A stretch of DNA of 64,000 bases from Clavelina lepadiformis (GCF_947623445.1 NC_135242.1:23684001-23748000); one strand, 5' to 3'; shown: positions 8,677-20,221, counted from the stretch's first letter. Program-made: numbers and translations. The notes: generated from the sequence alone by a model not told the origin.

Positions 8677-11600
8677 TTAGCTACTTAGCTACTTAGCTAC
8701 TTAGCTACTTAGCTACTTAGCTACTTAGCTACTTAGCTACTTAGCTACTTAGCTACTTAGCTACTTAGCTACTTAGCTACTTAGCTACTTAGCTACTTAG
8801 CTACTTAGCTACTTAGCTACTTAGCTACTTAGCTACTTAGCTACTTAGCTACTTAGCTACTTAGCTACTTAGCTACTTAGCTACTTAGCTACTTAGCTAC
8901 TTAGCTACTTAGCTACTTAGCTACTTAGCTACTTAGCTACTTAGCTACTTAGCTACTTAGCTACTTAGCTACTTAGCTACTTAGCTACTTAGCTACTTAG
9001 CTACTTAGCTACTTAGCTACTTAGCTACTTAGCTACTTAGCTACTTAGCTACTTAGCTACTTAGCTACTTAGCTACTTAGCTACTTAGCTACTTAGCTAC
9101 TTAGCTACTTAGCTACTTAGCTACTTAGCTACTTAGCTACTTAGCTACTTAGCTACTTAGCTACTTAGCTACTTAGCTACTTAGCTACTTAGCTACTTAG
9201 CTACTTAGCTACTTAGCTACTTAGCTACTTAGCTACTTAGCTACTTAGCTACTTAGCTACTTAGCTACTTAGCTACTTAGCTACTTAGCTACTTAGCTAC
9301 TTAGCTACTTAGCTACTTAGCTACTTAGCTACTTAGCTACTTAGCTACTTAGCTACTTAGCTACTTAGCTACTTAGCTACTTAGCTACTTAGCTACTTAG
9401 CTACTTAGCTACTTAGCTACTTAGCTACTTAGCTACTTAGCTACTTAGCTACTTAGCTACTTAGCTACTTAGCTACTTAGCTACTTAGCTACTTAGCTAC
9501 TTAGCTACTTAGCTACTTAGCTACTTAGCTACTTAGCTACTTAGCTACTTAGCTACTTAGCTACTTAGCTACTTAGCTACTTAGCTACTTAGCTACTTAG
9601 CTACTTAGCTACTTAGCTACTTAGCTACTTAGCTACTTAGCTACTTAGCTACTTAGCTACTTAGCTACTTAGCTACTTAGCTACTTAGCTACTTAGCTAC
9701 TTAGCTACTTAGCTACTTAGCTACTTAGCTACTTAGCTACTTAGCTACTTAGCTACTTAGCTACTTAGCTACTTAGCTACTTAGCTACTTAGCTACTTAG
9801 CTACTTAGCTACTTAGCTACTTAGCTACTTAGCTACTTAGCTACTTAGCTACTTAGCTACTTAGCTACTTAGCTACTTAGCTACTTAGCTACTTAGCTAC
9901 TTAGCTACTTAGCTACTTAGCTACTTAGCTACTTAGCTACTTAGCTACTTAGCTACTTAGCTACTTAGCTACTTAGCTACTTAGCTACTTAGCTACTTAG
10001 CTACTTAGCTACTTAGCTACTTAGCTACTTAGCTACTTAGCTACTTAGCTACTTAGCTACTTAGCTACTTAGCTACTTAGCTACTTAGCTACTTAGCTAC
10101 TTAGCTACTTAGCTACTTAGCTACTTAGCTACTTAGCTACTTAGCTACTTAGCTACTTAGCTACTTAGCTACTTAGCTACTTAGCTACTTAGCTACTTAG
10201 CTACTTAGCTACTTAGCTACTTAGCTACTTAGCTACTTAGCTACTTAGCTACTTAGCTACTTAGCTACTTAGCTACTTAGCTACTTAGCTACTTAGCTAC
10301 TTAGCTACTTAGCTACTTAGCTACTTAGCTACTTAGCTACTTAGCTACTTAGCTACTTAGCTACTTAGCTACTTAGCTACTTAGCTACTTAGCTACTTAG
10401 CTACTTAGCTACTTAGCTACTTAGCTACTTAGCTACTTAGCTACTTAGCTACTTAGCTACTTAGCTACTTAGCTACTTAGCTACTTAGCTACTTAGCTAC
10501 TTAGCTACTTAGCTACTTAGCTACTTAGCTACTTAGCTACTTAGCTACTTAGCTACTTAGCTACTTAGCTACTTAGCTACTTAGCTACTTAGCTACTTAG
10601 CTACTTAGCTACTTAGCTACTTAGCTACTTAGCTACTTAGCTACTTAGCTACTTAGCTACTTAGCTACTTAGCTACTTAGCTACTTAGCTACTTAGCTAC
10701 TTAGCTACTTAGCTACTTAGCTACTTAGCTACTTAGCTACTTAGCTACTTAGCTACTTAGCTACTTAGCTACTTAGCTACTTAGCTACTTAGCTACTTAG
10801 CTACTTAGCTACTTAGCTACTTAGCTACTTAGCTACTTAGCTACTTAGCTACTTAGCTACTTAGCTACTTAGCTACTTAGCTACTTAGCTACTTAGCTAC
10901 TTAGCTACTTAGCTACTTAGCTACTTAGCTACTTAGCTACTTAGCTACTTAGCTACTTAGCTACTTAGCTACTTAGCTACTTAGCTACTTAGCTACTTAG
11001 CTACTTAGCTACTTAGCTACTTAGCTACTTAGCTACTTAGCTACTTAGCTACTTAGCTACTTAGCTACTTAGCTACTTAGCTACTTAGCTACTTAGCTAC
11101 TTAGCTACTTAGCTACTTAGCTACTTAGCTACTTAGCTACTTAGCTACTTAGCTACTTAGCTACTTAGCTACTTAGCTACTTAGCTACTTAGCTACTTAG
11201 CTACTTAGCTACTTAGCTACTTAGCTACTTAGCTACTTAGCTACTTAGCTACTTAGCTACTTAGCTACTTAGCTACTTAGCTACTTAGCTACTTAGCTAC
11301 TTAGCTACTTAGCTACTTAGCTACTTAGCTACTTAGCTACTTAGCTACTTAGCTACTTAGCTACTTAGCTACTTAGCTACTTAGCTACTTAGCTACTTAG
11401 CTACTTAGCTACTTAGCTACTTAGCTACTTAGCTACTTAGCTACTTAGCTACTTAGCTACTTAGCTACTTAGCTACTTAGCTACTTAGCTACTTAGCTAC
11501 TTAGCTACTTAGCTACTTAGCTACTTAGCTACTTAGCTACTTAGCTACTTAGCTACTTAGCTACTTAGCTACTTAGCTACTTAGCTACTTAGCTACTTAG

Positions 11601-12206
11601 CTACTTAGCTACTTAGCTACTTAGCTACTTAGCTACTTAGCTACTTAGCTACTTAGCTACTTAGCTACTTAGCTACTTAGCTACTTAGCTACTTAGCTAC
11701 TTAGCTACTTAGCTACTTAGCTACTTAGCTACTTAGCTACTTAGCTACTTAGCTACTTAGCTACTTAGCTACTTAGCTACTTAGCTACTTAGCTACTTAG
11801 CTACTTAGCTACTTAGCTACTTAGCTACTTAGCTACTTAGCTACTTAGCTACTTAGCTACTTAGCTACTTAGCTACTTAGCTACTTAGCTACTTAGCTAC
11901 TTAGCTACTTAGCTACTTAGCTACTTAGCTACTTAGCTACTTAGCTACTTAGCTACTTAGCTACTTAGCTACTTAGCTACTTAGCTACTTAGCTACTTAG
12001 CTACTTAGCTACTTAGCTACTTAGCTACTTAGCTACTTAGCTACTTAGCTACTTAGCTACTTAGCTACTTAGCTACTTAGCTACTTAGCTACTTAGCTAC
12101 TTAGCTACTTAGCTACTTAGCTACTTAGCTACTTAGCTACTTAGCTACTTAGCTACTTAGCTACTTAGCTACTTAGCTACTTAGCTACTTAGCTACTTAG
12201 CTACTT
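8677..12206. repeat. 8-bp satellite block C (TTAGCTAC)n, 3.5 kb
   Basis: About 441 perfect copies, the longest block. On its left it joins the unit 1 tail at CACAAAGT, without the tRNA 3' fragment found at other blocks. On its right it ends in the same truncated tRNA-Ser as block B. Confidence 0.97.
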
Positions 12207-12210
12207 CTTA

Positions 12211-12285
12211 GGCAGGAGTCGAACCTACGCGGGCAAAGACCAACAGATTTCAAGTCTGTCGCCTTAACCACTCGGCCACAACAAC
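12211..12285 (-). pseudogene. tRNA-Ser(UGA) with 3' end lost to satellite (unit 2)
   Basis: Same as 6346-6420. Confidence 0.85.
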
Positions 12286-12361
12286 TGTGCCTAATGTTCA
12301 ATGGAAATAAATAAGAGGGTTCTTTTCTCGAATCTCTGATGAAAACATAATTTTAATCCCG

Positions 12362-12443
12362 CGTTGTCGGCAGGACTCGAACCTACGCGGGCAGAGCCCA
12401 ACAGATTTCAAGTATGTCGCCTTAACCACTCGGCCACGACAAC
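12362..12443 (-). pseudogene. tRNA-Ser(UGA) copy, anticodon stem mismatch (unit 2)
   Basis: Same as 6497-6578. Confidence 0.78.
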
Positions 12444-12519
12444 TGTGCCTAATGTTCAATGGAAATAAATAAGATGGTACTTTTCTCGAATCTCTTATGA
12501 AAACATAATTTCAATCCCG

Positions 12520-12601
12520 CGTTGTCGGCAGGATTCGAACCTACGCGGGTAGACCCCAACAGATTTCAAATCTGTCGCCTTAACCACTCGGCCACGACAA
12601 C
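12520..12601 (-). tRNA. tRNA-Ser(UGA), canonical fold (unit 2)
   Basis: Same sequence and pairing as 6655-6736. Confidence 0.88.
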
Positions 12602-12678
12602 TGTGCTTAATGTTCAACGCAAATAAATAAAATCGTACTTTTTCTCGAATTTCTTATGAAAACATAATTTTAATTCCG

Positions 12679-12808
12679 CGTTGTCGGCAATATTCGAACC
12701 TACGCGGGCAGAGCCCAACTAATTTCAAGTCTCGGCAATATTCGAACCTACGCGGGCAGAGCCCAACTAATTTCAAGTCTGTCGCCTTAACCACTCCGTC
12801 ACGACATC
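12679..12808 (-). pseudogene. tRNA-Ser copy with 48-bp internal duplication (unit 2)
   Basis: Corresponds to 6814-6895 but 48 bp longer. The segment from the T arm through the anticodon loop (CGGCAATATTCGAACC to TTTCAAGTCT) is present twice in tandem. It cannot fold as a tRNA. Confidence 0.9.
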
Positions 12809-14041
12809 TGTGCTTAATTTGCAATGCAAATAGACAAACTCGCACTTTTCTCGAATCTCTTATGAAAATATAATGTTAACATTTGCTGCCATTTTTTTCA
12901 GCTCCTTGTTAAACTAGAGTTTCCTAGTTAACTATAAGTTAGTTTCAACCAAATTTTAAGTACTAAAGTAAACTTCTGTTATTTCTTTTAGTTTGACTTA
13001 CTGTTAACCTAAGCGCCTATATTTGAAAAATATCGTTCCGGTTCATTTTTATGCTGAGTTCAAATTAAATTCGATAAGTTTTAAAAATCTGCCTTCAACA
13101 ACATTACCTTCTAAAAGTATGAAACTAAAGATGTCCAATAATTATATTTATTGTAATGGGAAAAGCTGAAACAAAGCAGTTGAATAATTGTAGCTGTCTC
13201 ACAAAACGCGTATAAGTGTTGCGTCATAACAATCGTGCACGAAAGACAACAAGAAATGAGAGCGTTGAAATTCTAACTAAACGAAATTGGCAGTTTTTGT
13301 TCCTGCTTACTTGGCAAGTATAATATCCAGTTAGTTGACGACCTACCACCCAGGACCAACTGTTTGAGTGAAGCAGTTGAGCACCGAGGCAGGCCTGTTA
13401 ACAAGTAAGTTTTTTTACTCTTTTTTGAGCCATTCCAGCACTACCAGAAGATCTAAGATATTGTTAACTATACAAAAGCAATGCCATGGGAAGAAATATG
13501 AGAATAAAACGACAATTTTGAGCCGGCAACACAGTGATTATTACGTGTTCGCACTCAATGCGTCATATTAAAAAAAGTAAAAATTTTCCGGTCCAATGCG
13601 CATGTGACGTCGATGTGGAGTAGTTCGTCGTTGCTTTGACGACAGCTGGTTCCAGGTCTAGGCTAAGTTGTAAATTTTGTGTGGGTTTGAATTTTTGGTT
13701 TTTTGGAGTATTTGTCATAAAGTTTTAAGCTAAAAACTTGTTGTAAAGTGTAGGCAACTGTTATAGAAAACTGAGTACATGGATTTTGTGCAAATTAAGA
13801 CTGTAGACAGACATTACCTAGGTCTCGTTGCAAGCCAAAATTCAGGTTAGGTTTATGATATACTTTTGCGTTGGTAGCTTCTTGATTTAATGTATTTTGC
13901 ATTGAAAAGCCTATCTCTTTGGTCCCCTTAAGAACAAGGACCACAGCTAAAATAGCTTTACATGTAAAAAGACATGGAAATGAGACTCTAGTACTCTAGT
14001 AGTAGTTTAGTAGTACAGTAGTAGTAGTAGTTAGCTAGATT

Positions 14042-14138
14042 CCACGTCTCCATTCGGAGACCAGAACACCCTAGAGCCGCACAAATCGGCTAAGCCTCTG
14101 CTTGAGTCAGGCGCCTTAGACCACTCGGCCATCCTGAC
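14042..14138 (-). pseudogene. tRNA-Leu(CAA) 5' part with intron (unit 2)
   Basis: Same as 8129-8225, with the same loss of T arm and 3' acceptor strand to the TAGTAG tract. Confidence 0.85.
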
Positions 14139-14419
14139 CTCTATGTTTTGTATGCATCTCAGTTCTTACAATACTTACCACAAAACCAGGAAAGGGCTTA
14201 ATTTAGCATTAATATCACGGTTGTTTTTCCGCGTGGTTGAATAAATTCACAGATGCATGCAACGATGTTTAATCGAGGATAAGTACAACGAACCAGGCAA
14301 AGTTGTTTCGTTCTAGTTTCACTTCATGGAAGACGTAGACGATGATGTTAACGGTATGCTCAATTTAGGATGAAACTATGTACAGTTAAGTGATAAGATT
14401 TTAAAAATATTAAGCCAAT

Positions 14420-14493
14420 CATCCCTGCCGGGACTCGAAGCGGGAACCTCTTGATTAGAAGTCCAGCGCGCTAATCCATTGCGCCACAGAGAC
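14420..14493 (-). tRNA. tRNA-Arg(UCU)
   Basis: The minus strand reads GTCTCTGTGGCGCAATGG with anticodon loop CTTCTAA (UCU) and T arm GGTTCCCGCTTCGAGTCCCG... ending in GATG. Length is 74 nt with no intron. The acceptor stem pairs with G-T wobbles. It lies in the unit tail, followed by no strong T run, so activity is uncertain. Confidence 0.82.
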
Positions 14494-14682
14494 AAACTCA
14501 TACCAACCTTTAACATTTTCACGCTTTAAAAAACAATCCAGCCTAGAAAGTTGGAAAAAGTTACTTGAACAAACCGTTTCTGAACTAAGACATAACTTTC
14601 TCAATGTTCGATTTTACTATCCGCTTCAATGCAATCCGACACAAAGTTAGCATATAAGTGAAGTAAAAATATCCAAAGCTAC

Positions 14683-14728
14683 TGTCAGAAGTGGGATTCG
14701 AACCCACGCCTCCCATCCTACTCCCACG
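14683..14728 (-). pseudogene. tRNA 3' fragment, Leu-type (unit 2)
   Basis: Same as 3682-3727; satellite block D begins at the next base. Confidence 0.8.
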
Positions 14729-16710
14729 CTACTTAGCTACTTAGCTACTTAGCTACTTAGCTACTTAGCTACTTAGCTACTTAGCTACTTAGCTACTTAG
14801 CTACTTAGCTACTTAGCTACTTAGCTACTTAGCTACTTAGCTACTTAGCTACTTAGCTACTTAGCTACTTAGCTACTTAGCTACTTAGCTACTTAGCTAC
14901 TTAGCTACTTAGCTACTTAGCTACTTAGCTACTTAGCTACTTAGCTACTTAGCTACTTAGCTACTTAGCTACTTAGCTACTTAGCTACTTAGCTACTTAG
15001 CTACTTAGCTACTTAGCTACTTAGCTACTTAGCTACTTAGCTACTTAGCTACTTAGCTACTTAGCTACTTAGCTACTTAGCTACTTAGCTACTTAGCTAC
15101 TTAGCTACTTAGCTACTTAGCTACTTAGCTACTTAGCTACTTAGCTACTTAGCTACTTAGCTACTTAGCTACTTAGCTACTTAGCTACTTAGCTACTTAG
15201 CTACTTAGCTACTTAGCTACTTAGCTACTTAGCTACTTAGCTACTTAGCTACTTAGCTACTTAGCTACTTAGCTACTTAGCTACTTAGCTACTTAGCTAC
15301 TTAGCTACTTAGCTACTTAGCTACTTAGCTACTTAGCTACTTAGCTACTTAGCTACTTAGCTACTTAGCTACTTAGCTACTTAGCTACTTAGCTACTTAG
15401 CTACTTAGCTACTTAGCTACTTAGCTACTTAGCTACTTAGCTACTTAGCTACTTAGCTACTTAGCTACTTAGCTACTTAGCTACTTAGCTACTTAGCTAC
15501 TTAGCTACTTAGCTACTTAGCTACTTAGCTACTTAGCTACTTAGCTACTTAGCTACTTAGCTACTTAGCTACTTAGCTACTTAGCTACTTAGCTACTTAG
15601 CTACTTAGCTACTTAGCTACTTAGCTACTTAGCTACTTAGCTACTTAGCTACTTAGCTACTTAGCTACTTAGCTACTTAGCTACTTAGCTACTTAGCTAC
15701 TTAGCTACTTAGCTACTTAGCTACTTAGCTACTTAGCTACTTAGCTACTTAGCTACTTAGCTACTTAGCTACTTAGCTACTTAGCTACTTAGCTACTTAG
15801 CTACTTAGCTACTTAGCTACTTAGCTACTTAGCTACTTAGCTACTTAGCTACTTAGCTACTTAGCTACTTAGCTACTTAGCTACTTAGCTACTTAGCTAC
15901 TTAGCTACTTAGCTACTTAGCTACTTAGCTACTTAGCTACTTAGCTACTTAGCTACTTAGCTACTTAGCTACTTAGCTACTTAGCTACTTAGCTACTTAG
16001 CTACTTAGCTACTTAGCTACTTAGCTACTTAGCTACTTAGCTACTTAGCTACTTAGCTACTTAGCTACTTAGCTACTTAGCTACTTAGCTACTTAGCTAC
16101 TTAGCTACTTAGCTACTTAGCTACTTAGCTACTTAGCTACTTAGCTACTTAGCTACTTAGCTACTTAGCTACTTAGCTACTTAGCTACTTAGCTACTTAG
16201 CTACTTAGCTACTTAGCTACTTAGCTACTTAGCTACTTAGCTACTTAGCTACTTAGCTACTTAGCTACTTAGCTACTTAGCTACTTAGCTACTTAGCTAC
16301 TTAGCTACTTAGCTACTTAGCTACTTAGCTACTTAGCTACTTAGCTACTTAGCTACTTAGCTACTTAGCTACTTAGCTACTTAGCTACTTAGCTACTTAG
16401 CTACTTAGCTACTTAGCTACTTAGCTACTTAGCTACTTAGCTACTTAGCTACTTAGCTACTTAGCTACTTAGCTACTTAGCTACTTAGCTACTTAGCTAC
16501 TTAGCTACTTAGCTACTTAGCTACTTAGCTACTTAGCTACTTAGCTACTTAGCTACTTAGCTACTTAGCTACTTAGCTACTTAGCTACTTAGCTACTTAG
16601 CTACTTAGCTACTTAGCTACTTAGCTACTTAGCTACTTAGCTACTTAGCTACTTAGCTACTTAGCTACTTAGCTACTTAGCTACTTAGCTACTTAGCTAC
16701 TTAGCTACTT
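14729..16710. repeat. 8-bp satellite block D (TTAGCTAC)n, 2.0 kb
   Basis: About 248 perfect copies, with the same left (tRNA-Leu-type fragment) and right (tRNA-Ser) junctions as block B. Confidence 0.97.
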
Positions 16711-16714
16711 CTTA

Positions 16715-16789
16715 GGCAGGAGTCGAACCTACGCGGGCAAAGACCAACAGATTTCAAGTCTGTCGCCTTAACCACTCGGCCACAACAAC
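16715..16789 (-). pseudogene. tRNA-Ser(UGA) with 3' end lost to satellite (unit 3)
   Basis: Same as 6346-6420. Confidence 0.85.
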
Positions 16790-16865
16790 TGTGCCTAATG
16801 TTCAATGGAAATAAATAAGAGGGTTCTTTTCTCGAATCTCTGATGAAAACATAATTTTAATCCCG

Positions 16866-16947
16866 CGTTGTCGGCAGGACTCGAACCTACGCGGGCAGAG
16901 CCCAACAGATTTCAAGTATGTCGCCTTAACCACTCGGCCACGACAAC
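16866..16947 (-). pseudogene. tRNA-Ser(UGA) copy, anticodon stem mismatch (unit 3)
   Basis: Same as 6497-6578. Confidence 0.78.
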
Positions 16948-17023
16948 TGTGCCTAATGTTCAATGGAAATAAATAAGATGGTACTTTTCTCGAATCTCTT
17001 ATGAAAACATAATTTCAATCCCG

Positions 17024-17105
17024 CGTTGTCGGCAGGATTCGAACCTACGCGGGTAGACCCCAACAGATTTCAAATCTGTCGCCTTAACCACTCGGCCACG
17101 ACAAC
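17024..17105 (-). tRNA. tRNA-Ser(UGA), canonical fold (unit 3)
   Basis: Same sequence and pairing as 6655-6736. Confidence 0.88.
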
Positions 17106-17182
17106 TGTGCTTAATGTTCAACGCAAATAAATAAAATCGTACTTTTTCTCGAATTTCTTATGAAAACATAATTTTAATTCCG

Positions 17183-17264
17183 CGTTGTCGGCAATATTCG
17201 AACCTACGCGGGCAGAGCCCAACTAATTTCAAGTCTGTCGCCTTAACCACTCCGTCACGACATC
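17183..17264 (-). pseudogene. tRNA-Ser(UGA) copy, degenerate (unit 3)
   Basis: Same as 6814-6895, without the duplication seen in unit 2. Confidence 0.8.
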
Positions 17265-18497
17265 TGTGCTTAATTTGCAATGCAAATAGACAAACTCGCA
17301 CTTTTCTCGAATCTCTTATGAAAATATAATGTTAACATTTGCTGCCATTTTTTTCAGCTCCTTGTTAAACTAGAGTTTCCTAGTTAACTATAAGTTAGTT
17401 TCAACCAAATTTTAAGTACTAAAGTAAACTTCTGTTATTTCTTTTAGTTTGACTTACTGTTAACCTAAGCGCCTATATTTGAAAAATATCGTTCCGGTTC
17501 ATTTTTATGCTGAGTTCAAATTAAATTCGATAAGTTTTAAAAATCTGCCTTCAACAACATTACCTTCTAAAAGTATGAAACTAAAGATGTCCAATAATTA
17601 TATTTATTGTAATGGGAAAAGCTGAAACAAAGCAGTTGAATAATTGTAGCTGTCTCACAAAACGCGTATAAGTGTTGCGTCATAACAATCGTGCACGAAA
17701 GACAACAAGAAATGAGAGCGTTGAAATTCTAACTAAACGAAATTGGCAGTTTTTGTTCCTGCTTACTTGGCAAGTATAATATCCAGTTAGTTGACGACCT
17801 ACCACCCAGGACCAACTGTTTGAGTGAAGCAGTTGAGCACCGAGGCAGGCCTGTTAACAAGTAAGTTTTTTTACTCTTTTTTGAGCCATTCCAGCACTAC
17901 CAGAAGATCTAAGATATTGTTAACTATACAAAAGCAATGCCATGGGAAGAAATATGAGAATAAAACGACAATTTTGAGCCGGCAACACAGTGATTATTAC
18001 GTGTTCGCACTCAATGCGTCATATTAAAAAAAGTAAAAATTTTCCGGTCCAATGCGCATGTGACGTCGATGTGGAGTAGTTCGTCGTTGCTTTGACGACA
18101 GCTGGTTCCAGGTCTAGGCTAAGTTGTAAATTTTGTGTGGGTTTGAATTTTTGGTTTTTTGGAGTATTTGTCATAAAGTTTTAAGCTAAAAACTTGTTGT
18201 AAAGTGTAGGCAACTGTTATAGAAAACTGAGTACATGGATTTTGTGCAAATTAAGACTGTAGACAGACATTACCTAGGTCTCGTTGCAAGCCAAAATTCA
18301 GGTTAGGTTTATGATATACTTTTGCGTTGGTAGCTTCTTGATTTAATGTATTTTGCATTGAAAAGCCTATCTCTTTGGTCCCCTTAAGAACAAGGACCAC
18401 AGCTAAAATAGCTTTACATGTAAAAAGACATGGAAATGAGACTCTAGTACTCTAGTAGTAGTTTAGTAGTACAGTAGTAGTAGTAGTTAGCTAGATT

Positions 18498-18594
18498 CCA
18501 CGTCTCCATTCGGAGACCAGAACACCCTAGAGCCGCACAAATCGGCTAAGCCTCTGCTTGAGTCAGGCGCCTTAGACCACTCGGCCATCCTGAC
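18498..18594 (-). pseudogene. tRNA-Leu(CAA) 5' part with intron (unit 3)
   Basis: Same as 8129-8225. Confidence 0.85.
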
Positions 18595-18875
18595 CTCTAT
18601 GTTTTGTATGCATCTCAGTTCTTACAATACTTACCACAAAACCAGGAAAGGGCTTAATTTAGCATTAATATCACGGTTGTTTTTCCGCGTGGTTGAATAA
18701 ATTCACAGATGCATGCAACGATGTTTAATCGAGGATAAGTACAACGAACCAGGCAAAGTTGTTTCGTTCTAGTTTCACTTCATGGAAGACGTAGACGATG
18801 ATGTTAACGGTATGCTCAATTTAGGATGAAACTATGTACAGTTAAGTGATAAGATTTTAAAAATATTAAGCCAAT

Positions 18876-18949
18876 CATCCCTGCCGGGACTCGAAGCGGG
18901 AACCTCTTGATTAGAAGTCCAGCGCGCTAATCCATTGCGCCACAGAGAC
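18876..18949 (-). tRNA. tRNA-Arg(UCU) (unit 3)
   Basis: Same 74-nt sequence as 14420-14493. Confidence 0.82.
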
Positions 18950-19138
18950 AAACTCATACCAACCTTTAACATTTTCACGCTTTAAAAAACAATCCAGCCT
19001 AGAAAGTTGGAAAAAGTTACTTGAACAAACCGTTTCTGAACTAAGACATAACTTTCTCAATGTTCGATTTTACTATCCGCTTCAATGCAATCCGACACAA
19101 AGTTAGCATATAAGTGAAGTAAAAATATCCAAAGCTAC

Positions 19139-19184
19139 TGTCAGAAGTGGGATTCGAACCCACGCCTCCCATCCTACTCCCACG
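19139..19184 (-). pseudogene. tRNA 3' fragment, Leu-type (unit 3)
   Basis: Same as 3682-3727; satellite block E begins at the next base. Confidence 0.8.
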
Positions 19185-19589
19185 CTACTTAGCTACTTAG
19201 CTACTTAGCTACTTAGCTACTTAGCTACTTAGCTACTTAGCTACTTAGCTACTTAGCTACTTAGCTACTTAGCTACTTAGCTACTTAGCTACTTAGCTAC
19301 TTAGCTACTTAGCTACTTAGCTACTTAGCTACTTAGCTACTTAGCTACTTAGCTACTTAGCTACTTAGCTACTTAGCTACTTAGCTACTTAGCTACTTAG
19401 CTACTTAGCTACTTAGCTACTTAGCTACTTAGCTACTTAGCTACTTAGCTACTTAGCTACTTAGCTACTTAGCTACTTAGCTACTTAGCTACTTAGCTAC
19501 TTAGCTACTTAGCTACTTAGCTACTTAGCTACTTAGCTACTTAGCTACTTAGCTACTTAGCTACTTAGCTACTTAGCTACTTAGCTACT
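19185..19589. repeat. 8-bp satellite block E (TTAGCTAC)n, end of the domain
   Basis: About 50 perfect copies. It ends at TTAGCTACTAACCAG, where the satellite passes directly into a branch-point-like CTAAC and an AG that could be a splice acceptor for the next exon. Confidence 0.96.
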
Positions 19590-19595
19590 AACCAG

Positions 19596-19816
19596 GTTTG
19601 GTTATTTTGCTCTGCGTTTTTTTTATCACTTGCAATCTTTCAATAACAACAAGCAAGCGCAAAACTATAGTTATCCTGAGACTTTTAATCCTTGGAATTA
19701 GTTATTTTTTTCAAAGCGTTTTTGGAAACAGTTTTATTCTTGACCCAATGCTACTAATTGCATTTGCAAATTCTTCACAAACAATAGAAAATATGCGAAG
19801 TGCGTCGGTGCGAAAC
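19596..19816 (+). CDS. Candidate membrane-spanning exon next to the SLC18-like exon
   Basis: Open on the + strand after CTAACCAG. It begins with a hydrophobic segment (LVILLCVFFITC), then SKRKTIVILRLLILGISYFF, which resembles a basic cytoplasmic loop followed by a transmembrane helix of major facilitator transporters. It precedes by 0.2 kb an exon that does resemble SLC18, on the same strand. I cannot fix its donor site: the frame continues to a stop at 19838. It may be an exon, a degraded exon, or chance. Confidence 0.35.
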
Positions 19817-19975
19817 AAAAAGGTTTTGAGCAGTCACTGAAAGGTTCGTGAAACACATCTCTTGTCCTATGACGTAATCTGCATAGCACATCAATGCATC
19901 TATTTCATAACTTTCATGGTTTGAAGTTCAAACTTTGAACACTTTGATTTTTATTAATTCATTTTCTGGCTTTAG

Positions 19976-20165
19976 GCAAAGCAGACTTCGGGGATGTTGT
20001 CTTTGCTTCGACTGCTGTAATTTCGTTTGGAATTGCCTTGGTTGCCCCTAACATTCATCCAACCTTGACTTTACTCGCTGAAGAAAATCATGACTCGAAC
20101 TATGCTACTGTGTACGCATTGGCGGACGTTGCACTCAATGTCGGTGTTATTGCAAGTAACGTTGC
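19976..20165 (+). CDS. Internal exon like SLC18 vesicular amine/acetylcholine transporters
   Basis: 190-bp exon bounded by TTTTCTGGCTTTAG and GTAAGT. The encoded segment ends YATVYALADVALNVGVIA, close to the VMAT motif [20 protein letters not shown] of late transmembrane helices. The preceding SFGIALVAPNIHPTL fits the helix before it. In animals these proteins load monoamines or acetylcholine into vesicles by proton exchange. Upstream exons are not in this window unless the satellite domain lies in an intron; only the doubtful exon at 19596 is near. Family assignment is from motif recall, not alignment. Confidence 0.6.
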
Positions 20166-20221
20166 GTAAGTTTGACGTAAAGTTAACGTGATTTGCGAGA
20201 AGAAGCCAGAAGTTCAAATAA

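Larger units (their letters stand above)
12207..14728. repeat. Macrosatellite unit 2 (2.5 kb)
   Basis: Near-identical to units 1 and 3. It differs from unit 3 mainly by a 48-bp internal duplication in the fourth tRNA-Ser. It keeps the complete tRNA-Arg and the tail tRNA fragment. It shares with unit 3, against unit 1, the base change in GCATTGAAAAGCC. Its tRNA-free interior (12809-14041) matches that of unit 1 and holds no recognisable gene. Confidence 0.95.
16711..19184. repeat. Macrosatellite unit 3 (2.5 kb)
   Basis: Near-identical to unit 2 apart from lacking the 48-bp duplication. It appears to be the most complete form: four tRNA-Ser, the 67-codon frame (17824-18027), TAGTAG tract, tRNA-Leu part, tRNA-Arg and tRNA 3' fragment. 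Its tRNA-free interior (17265-18497) holds no recognisable gene. Confidence 0.95.

Noticed and set aside
19598-19840. A complete 80-codon membrane protein
   Set aside because: Begins at a TTG next to an acceptor-like site; more likely an exon or exon remnant than a stand-alone gene.
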